Positions 52,308 through 63,028 of a DNA stretch of 64,000 nucleotides are shown here, piece by piece (within the stretch, counting starts at the first letter, position 1; every line of letters starts with the position of its first letter). Source of the DNA: Tritonibacter aquimaris (lineage in GTDB: Bacteria > Pseudomonadota > Alphaproteobacteria > Rhodobacterales > Rhodobacteraceae); NCBI RefSeq assembly GCF_009617595.1, contig NZ_WIXK01000011.1, forward strand, positions 28,899 through 92,898, read 5' to 3'. The translations under genes were made by a program, and so were the position numbers. The notes beneath the pieces were generated by a model. It was not told the DNA's origin. It was given only the letters and a program-made list of their open reading frames with translations, and did not search any database.

Positions 52308-52880
52308 ATGATCAAAGCAATTCTTGACGAGCGGGCGAGCCTCCTCTTTCAGGCTAGGAAAGGTGGTATCGGGGCTGAAATCGGGGTCCATGAAGGCGGG
52401 TTTTCCAAACGCATTTTACAATATGCGCAACCCGAGAAGCTTTATTTGATCGACCCATGGCAATACCAACCTGATCTGGAGGGCAGCCTTTATGGCGGCA
52501 GCGGCCTCAATCAAGAGATTCTGGATGCTCGATATGCACAGGTCCAGAAACGCTTCGCCAAGCAATGCACCAGCGGACGGGTCAACCTGTTGCGCATGGA
52601 CAGCCTCGCAGCCTTAGCGCATGTGGAAGACAACAGTTTGGATTTTGTCTATATCGATGGCGATCACCGTTACCCTGCCGTCAGAGCAGACCTGAATGGC
52701 TGGTTCAACAAAGTCAAACCCGGGGGCCATATCATGGTAGATGATTACCGCTCCACTGGCTGGTGGGGCACGGATGTTATCCGGGCCTGCAATGAATTTC
52801 TGATCGAGCGCCCCGTTGAGCTCGACACGAAAATCGGCAGCCAGATCGCTTTTAAAAAGCACAATCACACGACGCCGTGA
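52308..52880 (+). CDS. Class I SAM-dependent methyltransferase (Methyltransf_24 type)
   Basis: 190 residues. GAEIGVHEGGFSKRILQYA is the SAM loop, LYLIDPW follows, and YIDGDHRYPAVRADLNGW with KPGGHIMVDDY completes the fold. This small family is common in capsule and O-antigen loci and usually O-methylates sugars, though the target is unproven here. It starts 7 bases after the fusion gene stop. Confidence 0.88.
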   Translation: MIKAILDERASLLFQARKGGIGAEIGVHEGGFSKRILQYAQPEKLYLIDPWQYQPDLEGSLYGGSGLNQEILDARYAQVQKRFAKQCTSGRVNLLRMDSLAALAHVEDNSLDFVYIDGDHRYPAVRADLNGWFNKVKPGGHIMVDDYRSTGWWGTDVIRACNEFLIERPVELDTKIGSQIAFKKHNHTTP

Positions 52881-52986
52881 TATGTCTCGCTATTGTGGCA
52901 CAGAGATGATCCCTCTTCGCTCTCTGGTCACGGATATGTATGAATAATATAAAATATGCGCCCCCCTTCTTCCAAGGCCAGGTCCG

Positions 52987-53568
52987 ATGAAAAGCAAAGC
53001 TTCCCCAGACGTTTCCCCTTCTCTGCTGCACAGTTTGGCTGCCGCCCTGGAACAGGCTGCTGATCCTTTTGCCGTTGAAAACGCACGGCTTATCGCACTG
53101 TCTGATGCGGTGACGGCAACCACCACCCCCACCGCCCGCCATCGCCTGTCGGATGGGATCTGGCTGGATTATGAAAACGACAAAGGGGTGCAGACCCGCA
53201 TCGCCCCGGTCACGGACGGGCTGCAGCTGACGCTGGACACACGCGGCGAGAGCCGTTGGTATACGTTTTCTTATGCGCTCAATATCGACAGCCTGCGCCA
53301 GGGGCGCTATCTGGGCCAGCTCATCAAAACCTCCGGCCCCGGCAACGCGCGGTTCCGCATCTGCCTGCGCTATATTTTCCCGGATGGGTTCCGTGATGTT
53401 TTTGCCCGCAATATTGTGGTGCGCACCGGCGGCGCACAGGAAGACCTGATCACGCTGCAGCTGGATCCGGACCTGTTGCAACAAGCCAGGTCTGCCGAAA
53501 TTCTGTTCTTCTTCGAAGGTCAAAGCTTTGATATCACGCTCAACGCTGTTGAAGCGCTGCTGATCTGA
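52987..53568 (+). CDS. Unrecognised protein with beta-sandwich-like domain
   Basis: 193 residues, cytoplasmic by lack of signal or membrane segment. The N-terminal third is helical (LLHSLAAALEQAADPFAVE), the rest alternates strands (LQLTLDTRGESRWYTFSYAL, RFRICLRYIFPDGFRDVF, EILFFFEGQSFDITL) like a carbohydrate-binding jelly-roll. Comparable strand-rich modules appear inside the fusion at 60182-62896 and at the N-terminus of the GlfT2-like gene, but I see no clear sequence identity. It is 7 bases upstream of a GT2 gene and may assist it. Function unknown. Confidence 0.72.
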   Translation: MKSKASPDVSPSLLHSLAAALEQAADPFAVENARLIALSDAVTATTTPTARHRLSDGIWLDYENDKGVQTRIAPVTDGLQLTLDTRGESRWYTFSYALNIDSLRQGRYLGQLIKTSGPGNARFRICLRYIFPDGFRDVFARNIVVRTGGAQEDLITLQLDPDLLQQARSAEILFFFEGQSFDITLNAVEALLI

Positions 53569-53575
53569 GGCCCAT

Positions 53576-54538
53576 ATGATGTCGCCGCGATACAGCCTGG
53601 TCATTCCCGCCTACAATGACGCCTCCGGACTGGCCCGCACATTGCGCTATTTTGAAACCTGCAGCGCAGCGGTTGAAATCCTGCTGGTGGATGATGGCTC
53701 CGAAGACAATACCGCCGAGGTGGTGGAACAGGCCCGCCTGCCCGCTTCGGTCACGCTTGAGTATCACCGTCAGCCCCACAATCAGGGCCCTGCGGCCGCG
53801 CGCAATCTTGGCATTGAAAATGCCCGCGCGGATCGGCTGCTGTTTCTAGATGCAGATGATATTTTGACCCCCAATATCTTTGCGCTGCTTGATCAGGTGG
53901 ACCTTCGCCAGGATTTCATCCTGTTCAAGCACCATCTCGCCACCCGCAAGGATCAGATCCACAGCTACAATATGCATCTGGCGGACCGGCAGTTCTTCAG
54001 CAATCTGGCGCGCGGTGGCTACCCGGCCGAGAGCCTGCGTCTCAAGGATTGTCCCGAGGCCGCTGGCACGGTGAATTTCCCTTGGAACAAGCTCTATCGG
54101 CGGGACTTCCTGCTGGAGCAGGAGATCCGCTTTCCCGATTACCGCATGCATGAAGACATTCTGTTTCACTGGCAGTGCTTCCTGCGCTGCGGTGATTTTG
54201 CGGTGCTGAACTGGGCGCCCCCGCTGCTGACCCATTTTGAGCTGCCCGCCGCAGGACGGGCCACCCACTATGTGGGTGAAAAGCGCCTGGCGGTGGTCGA
54301 TCTGCTGGCCCAGGTTGAAGACGAGCTGTTGCGCCATCCCGACGCGCTCAGCTTAGAGCCTGTTTTTGCCGAATTCTGCGAGGAAATCTTCACCTGGATG
54401 ATCACCACGCTGAAACAGGATGAGGCAGGCAACAGCTGGACCCAGCGCTATCAGGACGCAGCCGAACGCTTCTGGTCCAACTCCAAAATTGCGCCACCAG
54501 AGCAGCCTCAAGACGAGACGGGGGACGAAGCATGGTAA
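53576..54538 (+). CDS. GT2-family glycosyltransferase
   Basis: 320 residues. YSLVIPAYNDASGLARTLRYF, ILLVDDGSEDNTAEVVEQA, NQGPAAARNLGIENA, LFLDADDILTP and NFPWNKLYRRDFLLEQ give a clear GT-A fold of the capsular type. The ATG at 53576 lies 8 bases after the previous stop, and the last codons overlap the next GT2 gene by seven bases. Donor unknown; heptose or galactofuranose are possible from context. Confidence 0.92.
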   Translation: MMSPRYSLVIPAYNDASGLARTLRYFETCSAAVEILLVDDGSEDNTAEVVEQARLPASVTLEYHRQPHNQGPAAARNLGIENARADRLLFLDADDILTPNIFALLDQVDLRQDFILFKHHLATRKDQIHSYNMHLADRQFFSNLARGGYPAESLRLKDCPEAAGTVNFPWNKLYRRDFLLEQEIRFPDYRMHEDILFHWQCFLRCGDFAVLNWAPPLLTHFELPAAGRATHYVGEKRLAVVDLLAQVEDELLRHPDALSLEPVFAEFCEEIFTWMITTLKQDEAGNSWTQRYQDAAERFWSNSKIAPPEQPQDETGDEAW

Positions 54539-55557
54539 CAGTCAGCGCGATCCTCACCAGTTATAATGTTGAACCCTATATCGCCACGGCGATGCAATCG
54601 GTGATTGATGCCGGTTTTGAGGCACTCGAGCTCATTGTGGTGGACGATGGCTCCACCGATGCCACTCGGCAGGTGGCCGATTGCATCGGACAGATGGCAG
54701 ATCCAAACAAGGTCCACTACAAGCCGATCTTTTTTGCGCAAAACACCATTGGCGGAGTGGCCTGCGCCGCCAATGCAGGGCTGGATCACGCCAGCGGTGA
54801 TATTATCATCATGGTGGATGGTGATGATTGGGTAGAGCCACAGGCGCTGGCACAGGCGGTACAGCAGCTGGCCCAGAGCCGTGCCGATTTCATCGTTTGC
54901 GGCTGTCAGGAATATTGGAACAACACCGGCTCTTATACCCGCTACCCCGAAGCCCATATCTGGGCACAGGCCGCGCGCGAAGCGGATAAGACCACACGCC
55001 AGCAGCTGTTGCTGCAGATGGCTCCGTTTCCCTGGCGCAAGATCTATCGCCGCGCCTTCCTGGAGCGCCACAAGATCCGCTTCCCGGTGGGCGATTATTT
55101 TTTTGAAGACAACCCGTTTCACTGGGAAACCACGCTGCGCGCGGAGCAGTTCATTTTATTTGACGCCATCACCCATACCCATCGCATGGCACGGCAGGGC
55201 CAGACCGTCACCAGCATGGGGGTGAAACCGCTGCAGATCTTTGATCATGCCAGAACCATTGCGCAGACCCTGGACGCGACGCAACAGGATGCAACCTTTG
55301 ATGCGGCTTATTTTCGTTGGCTGGCCGATCACGTGCTCTGGTGTGGTCGCTATGTCTCGCCGCATGGGCTCAACCGCCTGTTCGATCAGGCCACTGCCGC
55401 ATTTGCCCCCTATCCGCAGGATCGGTTCTTTGAATATCTGGAACACAAAGACCGTAGCTGGGCCGAGATCACACAGCTCACCGCGCTGAAACTCAACGAC
55501 CGTCTGGGTTTTTTGAACGCCTTAAAACCAAAAGAGAGCTCAAAGGCAGACAAATGA
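54532..55557 (+). CDS. GT2-family glycosyltransferase
   Basis: 341 residues. VSAILTSYNVEPYIATAMQS, LIVVDDGSTDATRQV, IIIMVDGDDWVEP and PFPWRKIYRRAFLERHKIRF show a capsule-type GT2, related to but distinct from its neighbour (shared PW.K.YRR.FL motif). Start and stop overlap both flanking genes, so it is tightly coupled in the operon. Confidence 0.92.
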   Translation: MVTVSAILTSYNVEPYIATAMQSVIDAGFEALELIVVDDGSTDATRQVADCIGQMADPNKVHYKPIFFAQNTIGGVACAANAGLDHASGDIIIMVDGDDWVEPQALAQAVQQLAQSRADFIVCGCQEYWNNTGSYTRYPEAHIWAQAAREADKTTRQQLLLQMAPFPWRKIYRRAFLERHKIRFPVGDYFFEDNPFHWETTLRAEQFILFDAITHTHRMARQGQTVTSMGVKPLQIFDHARTIAQTLDATQQDATFDAAYFRWLADHVLWCGRYVSPHGLNRLFDQATAAFAPYPQDRFFEYLEHKDRSWAEITQLTALKLNDRLGFLNALKPKESSKADK

Positions 55558-56564
55558 AGCGGCTGATTTTGCACATTGGCTTCAACAAAACCGGGTCAAC
55601 CTCTATTCAAACCGATCTTGTTTTGAATGCAGACGCGCTGCAGGCGCAGGGCGTATTATATCCCAATGATGCCAGTGCACCCTATATGCAACGGGTGCAG
55701 CATCTGCCTCTGGCTACAGCCATGTCAGAACGCCGGATTACGTGGATGGCGCCAAAGAAGCGTGCCACATTGGATCAGGCTTATCCAAGCTTGCATGCGG
55801 CGCTGAAACAACAGCAGTTTGAGACCCTGCTCCTGTCCTCAGAAAGCTTTGGCGGTCTGGATATGACGCCTCAGAACATCAGCTGGATCAAAGACCAATT
55901 CGCCGACTACCATACCACGATTCTGGCTTATATCCGCCGCCAGGACCAGTATTTCCTCTCCAGATACCAGCAAGATATAAAAAACGGTGGGACCAATCGG
56001 TTTGAATTTTGCGCCCATACAAAACGGCGACAGCTCGATTTTGCCCACAGGCTGGCACCCTGGCGCAAAATCTTTGGCGCAGACCGGGTGATCGTGCGCC
56101 CCTTTGCTCCGGCACTCTGGCATGAAGGCGTGCTGCTTTATGATTTTCTCTCTGCTCTGGGGCTGGAGTATCGCGGACTGCAGCTGAGCCCTCCCGTGAA
56201 TGAGGGGCTGGACTACCGCGTAGTGGAACTGTTGCGCCGCGCCAATGAGCTGGAGCTGCCCCAGCAATGCTGGCTCAGGCTGTGCCGCGGGCTGAAAGAT
56301 ATCATGCCTGCGGACTTCAGCCCGCGCAAAATGCAGCTCTCCAGCACCGACAGCGAGACCCTGCGCCAGTATTATCGCAACAGCAATATCCGCGCTCTGG
56401 AAGGGAGCGGGATTGATGTGGATCTCTTTTTCCCCGCGCCCGACCCCGGGTGCGCCGCCTGCCTGCCGCCCGCCGAGCTGCCTGAACAGCTGCTGTTTGA
56501 GCTGGTCACCGCGCTGGCACAGCCCAATATATTAGGGTCTTCCGACCCAGAGAACAGACAGTAA
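55554..56564 (+). CDS. Sulfotransferase-like protein, tandem copy 1
   Basis: 336 residues. LILHIGFNKTGSTSIQTDLV at the N-terminus is the PAPS-binding 5'-phosphosulfate loop, TLLLSSESFGG follows, and AYIRRQDQYFLSRYQQDIK is the 3'-phosphate region. It shares the whole layout with the next gene (HRLAPWRKIFGADRVIVRPF, NEGLDYRVVELLRR), so they arose by duplication. It probably sulfates a polysaccharide residue in the cytoplasm. ATGA overlap with the GT2 upstream. Confidence 0.82.
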   Translation: MKRLILHIGFNKTGSTSIQTDLVLNADALQAQGVLYPNDASAPYMQRVQHLPLATAMSERRITWMAPKKRATLDQAYPSLHAALKQQQFETLLLSSESFGGLDMTPQNISWIKDQFADYHTTILAYIRRQDQYFLSRYQQDIKNGGTNRFEFCAHTKRRQLDFAHRLAPWRKIFGADRVIVRPFAPALWHEGVLLYDFLSALGLEYRGLQLSPPVNEGLDYRVVELLRRANELELPQQCWLRLCRGLKDIMPADFSPRKMQLSSTDSETLRQYYRNSNIRALEGSGIDVDLFFPAPDPGCAACLPPAELPEQLLFELVTALAQPNILGSSDPENRQ

Positions 56565-57610
56565 TGGTTATGAAAACAGTTTTTTTACACATCGGATTTT
56601 ACAAAACCGGGTCCACCAGCCTACAGCACAATCTGGCCATGAACAAAACCGCGTTGGCTCAGCAGGGGATTTTCTACCCGTATAACCCGCGCGCGCCCTA
56701 TACCCAGCGCTGGCAGCATGCACCTTTGGCGGCGGCGCTGCCCGGGCGCACATTAAGCTGGCTGTTGCCGGACAAGGCCAAAACATTGGACCGTGCCTAT
56801 GATCGCTTGTTTGCCGATTTCGCCAACAGCGGCTGCAACACGCTGGTGCTCTCTTCCGAGGCGTTTTGCGACGCCACTGTGAAACATGATCAGGTCGCGT
56901 GGCTGCAACAACAGCTTGCCGATTTCAACGTCATCCCGATCGCCTATATTCGACGTCAGGACAGCTATATCCTGTCGACCTATCAAGAAATGGTCAAATC
57001 CGGCCGCGCCGCACCGCTGGATTTCAAAGCCTTCCCCAATGCAAGTCGCCTGCATTTTGCCCATAGGCTCGCCCCGTGGCGCGAGGTGTTTGGCAAAGAC
57101 AATGTTATCGTGCGCCCCTTCCTGCCCGCGCTCTGGCACAAAGGCGAGCCGCTCTATGATTTTCTGCCCCTCATTGGCGCATCTGCCGAGGGGATGGAGC
57201 TCATGCCGCCCCAAAATGAAGGTCTGGACTATCGCAGCGTTGAGCTGCTGCGGCGTCTCAATAAGAACAGCAAGATCAAGCGCCAGCAGCAATCGGGGCT
57301 GGTGCGATTGGCCAATCAGGCAGATGCCTATTTCAAAGACCATGGCGGCAAGCTGAAAATGCAGCTCTCCACGGTACAGGCAGAAGAGCTGAGGCTGTAT
57401 TTCCGCGAAGAAAACGCCAAAGCATTGGCGGGCACAGATTGCAGTGTCGACCTGTTTTTCCCCCCGGTGCCTGAAGGGCAGACAGAGCGTATCCGACCCA
57501 CAGAGCTGCCTGAGGATCTGCTGCTGGAGCTGCTGTGGCATCAGGCCCCCGAGGCGCTGCTGGGCCGCAAACCCCAGGCGACAAAACCTGCGGGGAAAAC
57601 ATCGTCCTAA
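56564..57610 (+). CDS. Sulfotransferase-like protein, tandem copy 2
   Basis: 348 residues. VFLHIGFYKTGSTSLQHNLA, TLVLSSEAFCDATVK and AYIRRQDSYILSTYQEMVK parallel copy 1; HRLAPWREVFGKDNVIVRPF and NEGLDYRSVELLRRLN are also shared. The C-terminus is a Lys/Ala-rich tail absent from copy 1. The ATG overlaps the previous stop (TAATG). It ends the operon that began at gmhA. Divergence between copies suggests different acceptor positions. Confidence 0.82.
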   Translation: MVMKTVFLHIGFYKTGSTSLQHNLAMNKTALAQQGIFYPYNPRAPYTQRWQHAPLAAALPGRTLSWLLPDKAKTLDRAYDRLFADFANSGCNTLVLSSEAFCDATVKHDQVAWLQQQLADFNVIPIAYIRRQDSYILSTYQEMVKSGRAAPLDFKAFPNASRLHFAHRLAPWREVFGKDNVIVRPFLPALWHKGEPLYDFLPLIGASAEGMELMPPQNEGLDYRSVELLRRLNKNSKIKRQQQSGLVRLANQADAYFKDHGGKLKMQLSTVQAEELRLYFREENAKALAGTDCSVDLFFPPVPEGQTERIRPTELPEDLLLELLWHQAPEALLGRKPQATKPAGKTSS

Positions 57611-57615
57611 TTGGT

Positions 57616-57671
57616 CGCCCCGCATAGGGGCGCAATACATTCAGAGCTTAACCCGCAGGTTAGGCTCTGAA
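57616..57671. terminator. Two stem-loops between convergent genes
   Basis: CGCCCC/GGGGCG (57616-57632) is followed by a longer hairpin with 14-base arms and one mismatch, TTCAGAGCTTAACC and GGTTAGGCTCTGAA (57640-57671). T-runs are poor on both sides, but the location between two converging stops fits a bidirectional terminator. Confidence 0.6.
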
Positions 57672-57691
57672 ACTCACCTCCTGAATCCCGT

Positions 57692-58360
57692 TCAGATCCT
57701 CTTGTAATCAAAGGTCTCAAAATCGCGCGCATAGAATGTGTTCAGCGCCGCAATGGCCTTTGTGCCCAATCGTTCCGCGTCATAACCGCTGTCATAGCGA
57801 TCACTGGTCCGGTTGGCCTTATTGCTGAACATATCCGGCAACCAGCCTTCCACCGGAGTGCCACGCAATGCGCTGTGGTCCTCTAGATGGAACACATGGT
57901 CGACCCAGCGACGCCCGTCGATATTGGCAAAATTGCACTGCAAGCGAAAATGCACCAGCTTGTGCTCATTTTCCACATCATGGGTTTTCAGCGCGCTCAG
58001 GGCAAACCGGGCTGCCACCGCATAAAACACATCCGGCTCATCGATAATGGCCTGGCGCATGAAATGTGTGCCCAATTTCAAATGCTGCGACACCGCAGAC
58101 ATGAAACGCTGATAGGGGTCGCGCACAAAGGTGAACTTCACATAGCCCTGCACCTCCTCAAACGCTTTTGGGAAAAAGCGCCGCATCTGAAACGGGGTGA
58201 TATGTGCCATGTCCAAAATCTTGCCAGCCGGGTTCACCGGACGCCATTCAAAGAACAGGTTGTCGCGCGTATCATATTTCAACAGCGTATTGTGGCAGCT
58301 CATGCCGCCACATTTAGGGTTGTGCACAAAGACAAATTTTTCGCTGTCTGAGACAATCAT
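57692..58360 (-). CDS. Sulfotransferase family 2 (Sulfotransfer_2) protein
   Basis: 222 residues. KFVFVHNPKCGGMSCHNTLL is the 5'-phosphosulfate loop and VKFTFVRDPYQRFMSAVSQHL the 3'-phosphate site, both typical of carbohydrate sulfotransferases. No membrane segment. It is 9 bases downstream of glf on the same strand, so the acceptor may be galactofuranose. It differs in family from the tandem pair across the hairpins. Confidence 0.86.
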   Translation of the reverse strand: MIVSDSEKFVFVHNPKCGGMSCHNTLLKYDTRDNLFFEWRPVNPAGKILDMAHITPFQMRRFFPKAFEEVQGYVKFTFVRDPYQRFMSAVSQHLKLGTHFMRQAIIDEPDVFYAVAARFALSALKTHDVENEHKLVHFRLQCNFANIDGRRWVDHVFHLEDHSALRGTPVEGWLPDMFSNKANRTSDRYDSGYDAERLGTKAIAALNTFYARDFETFDYKRI

Positions 58361-58369
58361 CAGTCTCTC

Positions 58370-60181
<1,812 letters not shown>

Positions 60182-62896
60182 ATGACGAACACCCCCAGCA
60201 ACGCAGGTGAATTCGATGTTGGCATCTTGGGCTGGTGGTACGGTAAGAACTACGGCTCGATCCTGACCTACTACGGCCTCAACCGGGCAGTGGAAAACCT
60301 GGGCTACAAGGCGCTGATGGTGCATGAACCGCTGGGCTACAATGGCTACCGGGTCAAATGGCCCAAAGACATCCTGTCGATGAAATTTGCCGACAGGGTC
60401 GGCTATAGCTACACCGATCAGATCCACTACAGCGAACTGTCGCAGCTGAACGCAAAGGTCGACACCTTCCTGCTGGGAAGCGACCAGCTGTGGAATCCGC
60501 TGATCGGACGGGTCAACGGTGATCTGTTCCTGGATTTTGCAGCAGATGACAAACGTCGGGTTGCCTATGCCACCTCCTTTGGCAACCGCAACAACACAAA
60601 ATTCAAGCCGGATTTCATTGCCAAACATCGCCCCAACCTGCAGCAGTTCACTGCAATCTCGGTACGGGAAAAATACGCCATCAACACCGCTCGCGATGTG
60701 TTCAATGTTGACGCCACCCAGACCGTTGATCCTGTATTCCTGCTAGAGCGCGAACATTACGAAGCGCTGGCAGATCGCGCCACGGTGCGCCAGTCGGGCG
60801 AATATCTCGCAGTTTTCTATCTAGACCCTGATCCGGACAAAAAAGCCACCGTACGCACGGTGGCCAAAAAGCTTGGCTTTAAAAAGATCCTCATCATCCC
60901 CAATCCGGATGAAGGGCGTGCCAAAACAGAAGAGCTGTTTCACGAGCCCGAATTCGACATTCTGGCCGAAGATGCGCCGGAGAACTTCCTGGAAGCCTAT
61001 CGCAAGGCCAGCTACGTCATCACCGACAGCTTTCACGGCACCGCCTTTGCGGTCATCTTCCAAAAGCCCTTCTCGTCGATCTACAATACCAAACGCGGGA
61101 TCGACCGATTCAAATCGCTGCTGGGCGCGCTTGGCTTCGACGAGCGCCGCCGCATCTATGCCGGTGACAGTCAGGAAAGGGTGGATGCCAATAAATTCAT
61201 CTCCCGCAAGATCAATTTCACCGCCGCCAACCGCTATCTCACCGAGGGACGCCAACAGTCTCTGAGCTGGCTGAAAACCGCCCTGTCTACGCCCGCACAG
61301 CATAAGGTAAAAACCGTGGCGGCCAAAACGGTTCATGCGGCAGGCCAGATAACAGCGCCCAAAGCGGCTGCCATTGCACCACCGCGGCCGATTGAACCCA
61401 ATACGGACGGGGTGTTCGGCCGCCATACCGGAGCGTTGGGGCAGACGGCAGCACTGCCCCAACAGCGGCTGCGGTTCCAAAGCAACAGCCCTGCATGGAA
61501 AATAGTCAACCTGCCCCGCGGCACTTTGCTGGGGCTGCCCAAGCCCGGCGCGGCAGTGCGCGGCAATCACATCTTTTGCGACTTGCCGCAAAAGCTGCAC
61601 AAAGGGGCGGCCTACCGGCTTATCATCCGCTGGCGGCTGCGCACCCGGGGCACGGCCGTCAACCTGCACATCCGCAACCCCAAGACCGAGCGCTTCCAGG
61701 TCATCGGGTCTGCGGCGCTGCGCGACACCAAAGCCTCCTGGCGCATAGACACATTTGATTTTGTGGCCAAATTCGCAGACTGCAGCCAGTTCATGCTGGG
61801 GGCAGTGCATTTCGGTGGTCGCCTGGCCGGAGCTCTGATCGATACGATTTCGCTGCAAGAGCTCACCACCGAGGACATCACCGGCCTGCCCCTGAGCACA
61901 GGCTCTGGCCCGGCGCAGGTCTCCAAAAGCCTGGCGCTTGATGATCACGCCCGTTTTGCCGCCAGCCTGGCGCAGAACAGTTCGGCCAAAAACAAAAAAG
62001 GCGCCCGCGCCCGGATCATGTTTCATGCCCATGCGATCGAAAAAGGGCTGAGCCACTCCAACTTCCGTGCCGGCTTTGGCAAGATCTCAGTGCCTGCCCT
62101 GGCCCGCGAAATGAACGGCTGGCTCAAACATGGCCGTGATCCGCAGGATATTTTCTTCCAGACCGGGGCGGCAGTCATGCAAAGCTATCATCGCCGCCAT
62201 GAGAGCCTAAAAAGCGACATTTCCCATTTCTGGTCGCAGTTTTCCCCAAAAGTGCAGGACTATATCCTGCATGCGGACAGCCGAACCGGTGGCGTGATGG
62301 AAGCCGCTGCACCACGCGAAGATCAGCGGACCTCATCAGACAGCCGCAGCTTCCTGGATGTGGTCAATGGGCGGCGCAGCGTGCGCGAATTCACCAACAC
62401 CCCCGTCACCGATGCGCAAATCGAAGCTGCGGTTCAGATCGCCATGCAGGCCCCTTCTGTGTGCAACCGTCAGGGCGCACGGGTGCATCAGTTCGACGAT
62501 CCCAAAGCCATCAAGGCGGCACTGAACATCCAGGGCGGATTTGGTGGCTATAAGATGCCCCCCCGCCTGTTGCTGGTGACTGTGGATCTCAATGCCTTCC
62601 TGTTTGCAGCAGAACGCAACCAGCCCTATGTGGATGGCGGCCTGTTCATGATGACCTTGCTGCTGGGGCTCGAAGAGGTTGGGCTCGCCGGCTGCAGCCT
62701 CAACACCGCGATGAACACAGAACGCGCAGGTAAAATCCGCAAGCTGCTCAATATCCCCGCAAACGAAGTGTTCATCTCTTTCATTGCCGTCGGCCATTAT
62801 GATTCCGATGTGCTCACACCGCGCTCCAAGCGAATTTCCATGGGTGAGGTGCTCAAACGCCATGGACAGGAAAAGAAACTGACGCCCGCTCGCTAA
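60182..62896 (+). CDS. Polysaccharide pyruvyltransferase - beta-sandwich - nitroreductase fusion
   Basis: 904 residues from ATG 60182 with AAGGACACAGG upstream; an ATG at 60050 would add 44 unlikely residues. Residues about 12-380 form a pyruvyltransferase: GILGWWYGKNYGSILTYYGL, LLGSDQLWNPLI, YVITDSFHGTAFAVIF. A linker and strand-rich module span about 430-590. From about 600 a nitroreductase with the sugar-locus extension begins (FHAHAIEKGLSHSNFRAGFG), then RSVREFTNTPVTDAQIEAAV, MQAPSVCNRQGARV and VGLAGCSLNTAMN, the FMN sites. Separate genes of these types often cluster with F420-dehydrogenase-beta proteins, one of which lies at 3657-4901. A pyruvylation coupled to a flavin redox step is implied; chemistry unknown. 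Confidence 0.86.
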   Translation: MTNTPSNAGEFDVGILGWWYGKNYGSILTYYGLNRAVENLGYKALMVHEPLGYNGYRVKWPKDILSMKFADRVGYSYTDQIHYSELSQLNAKVDTFLLGSDQLWNPLIGRVNGDLFLDFAADDKRRVAYATSFGNRNNTKFKPDFIAKHRPNLQQFTAISVREKYAINTARDVFNVDATQTVDPVFLLEREHYEALADRATVRQSGEYLAVFYLDPDPDKKATVRTVAKKLGFKKILIIPNPDEGRAKTEELFHEPEFDILAEDAPENFLEAYRKASYVITDSFHGTAFAVIFQKPFSSIYNTKRGIDRFKSLLGALGFDERRRIYAGDSQERVDANKFISRKINFTAANRYLTEGRQQSLSWLKTALSTPAQHKVKTVAAKTVHAAGQITAPKAAAIAPPRPIEPNTDGVFGRHTGALGQTAALPQQRLRFQSNSPAWKIVNLPRGTLLGLPKPGAAVRGNHIFCDLPQKLHKGAAYRLIIRWRLRTRGTAVNLHIRNPKTERFQVIGSAALRDTKASWRIDTFDFVAKFADCSQFMLGAVHFGGRLAGALIDTISLQELTTEDITGLPLSTGSGPAQVSKSLALDDHARFAASLAQNSSAKNKKGARARIMFHAHAIEKGLSHSNFRAGFGKISVPALAREMNGWLKHGRDPQDIFFQTGAAVMQSYHRRHESLKSDISHFWSQFSPKVQDYILHADSRTGGVMEAAAPREDQRTSSDSRSFLDVVNGRRSVREFTNTPVTDAQIEAAVQIAMQAPSVCNRQGARVHQFDDPKAIKAALNIQGGFGGYKMPPRLLLVTVDLNAFLFAAERNQPYVDGGLFMMTLLLGLEEVGLAGCSLNTAMNTERAGKIRKLLNIPANEVFISFIAVGHYDSDVLTPRSKRISMGEVLKRHGQEKKLTPAR

Positions 62897-62902
62897 ATGA
62901 GC

Positions 62903-62935
62903 CCCCGTCCGGTGGTCACCATCGGGCGGGGTTTT
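62903..62935 (+). terminator. Rho-independent terminator after the fusion gene
   Basis: CCCCGTCCG pairs with CGGGCGGGG (one G-T) around an inner GGTG/CACC, followed by TTTT. Confidence 0.75.
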
Positions 62936-63028
62936 GCCCAGCTTCCCCCTGTCCTGCACACCATAGCAGAGCCTAAACAGCGTAATTACGCATCTTATTT
63001 CAGTCATGCTCCAACAACAGGCCTTTTC

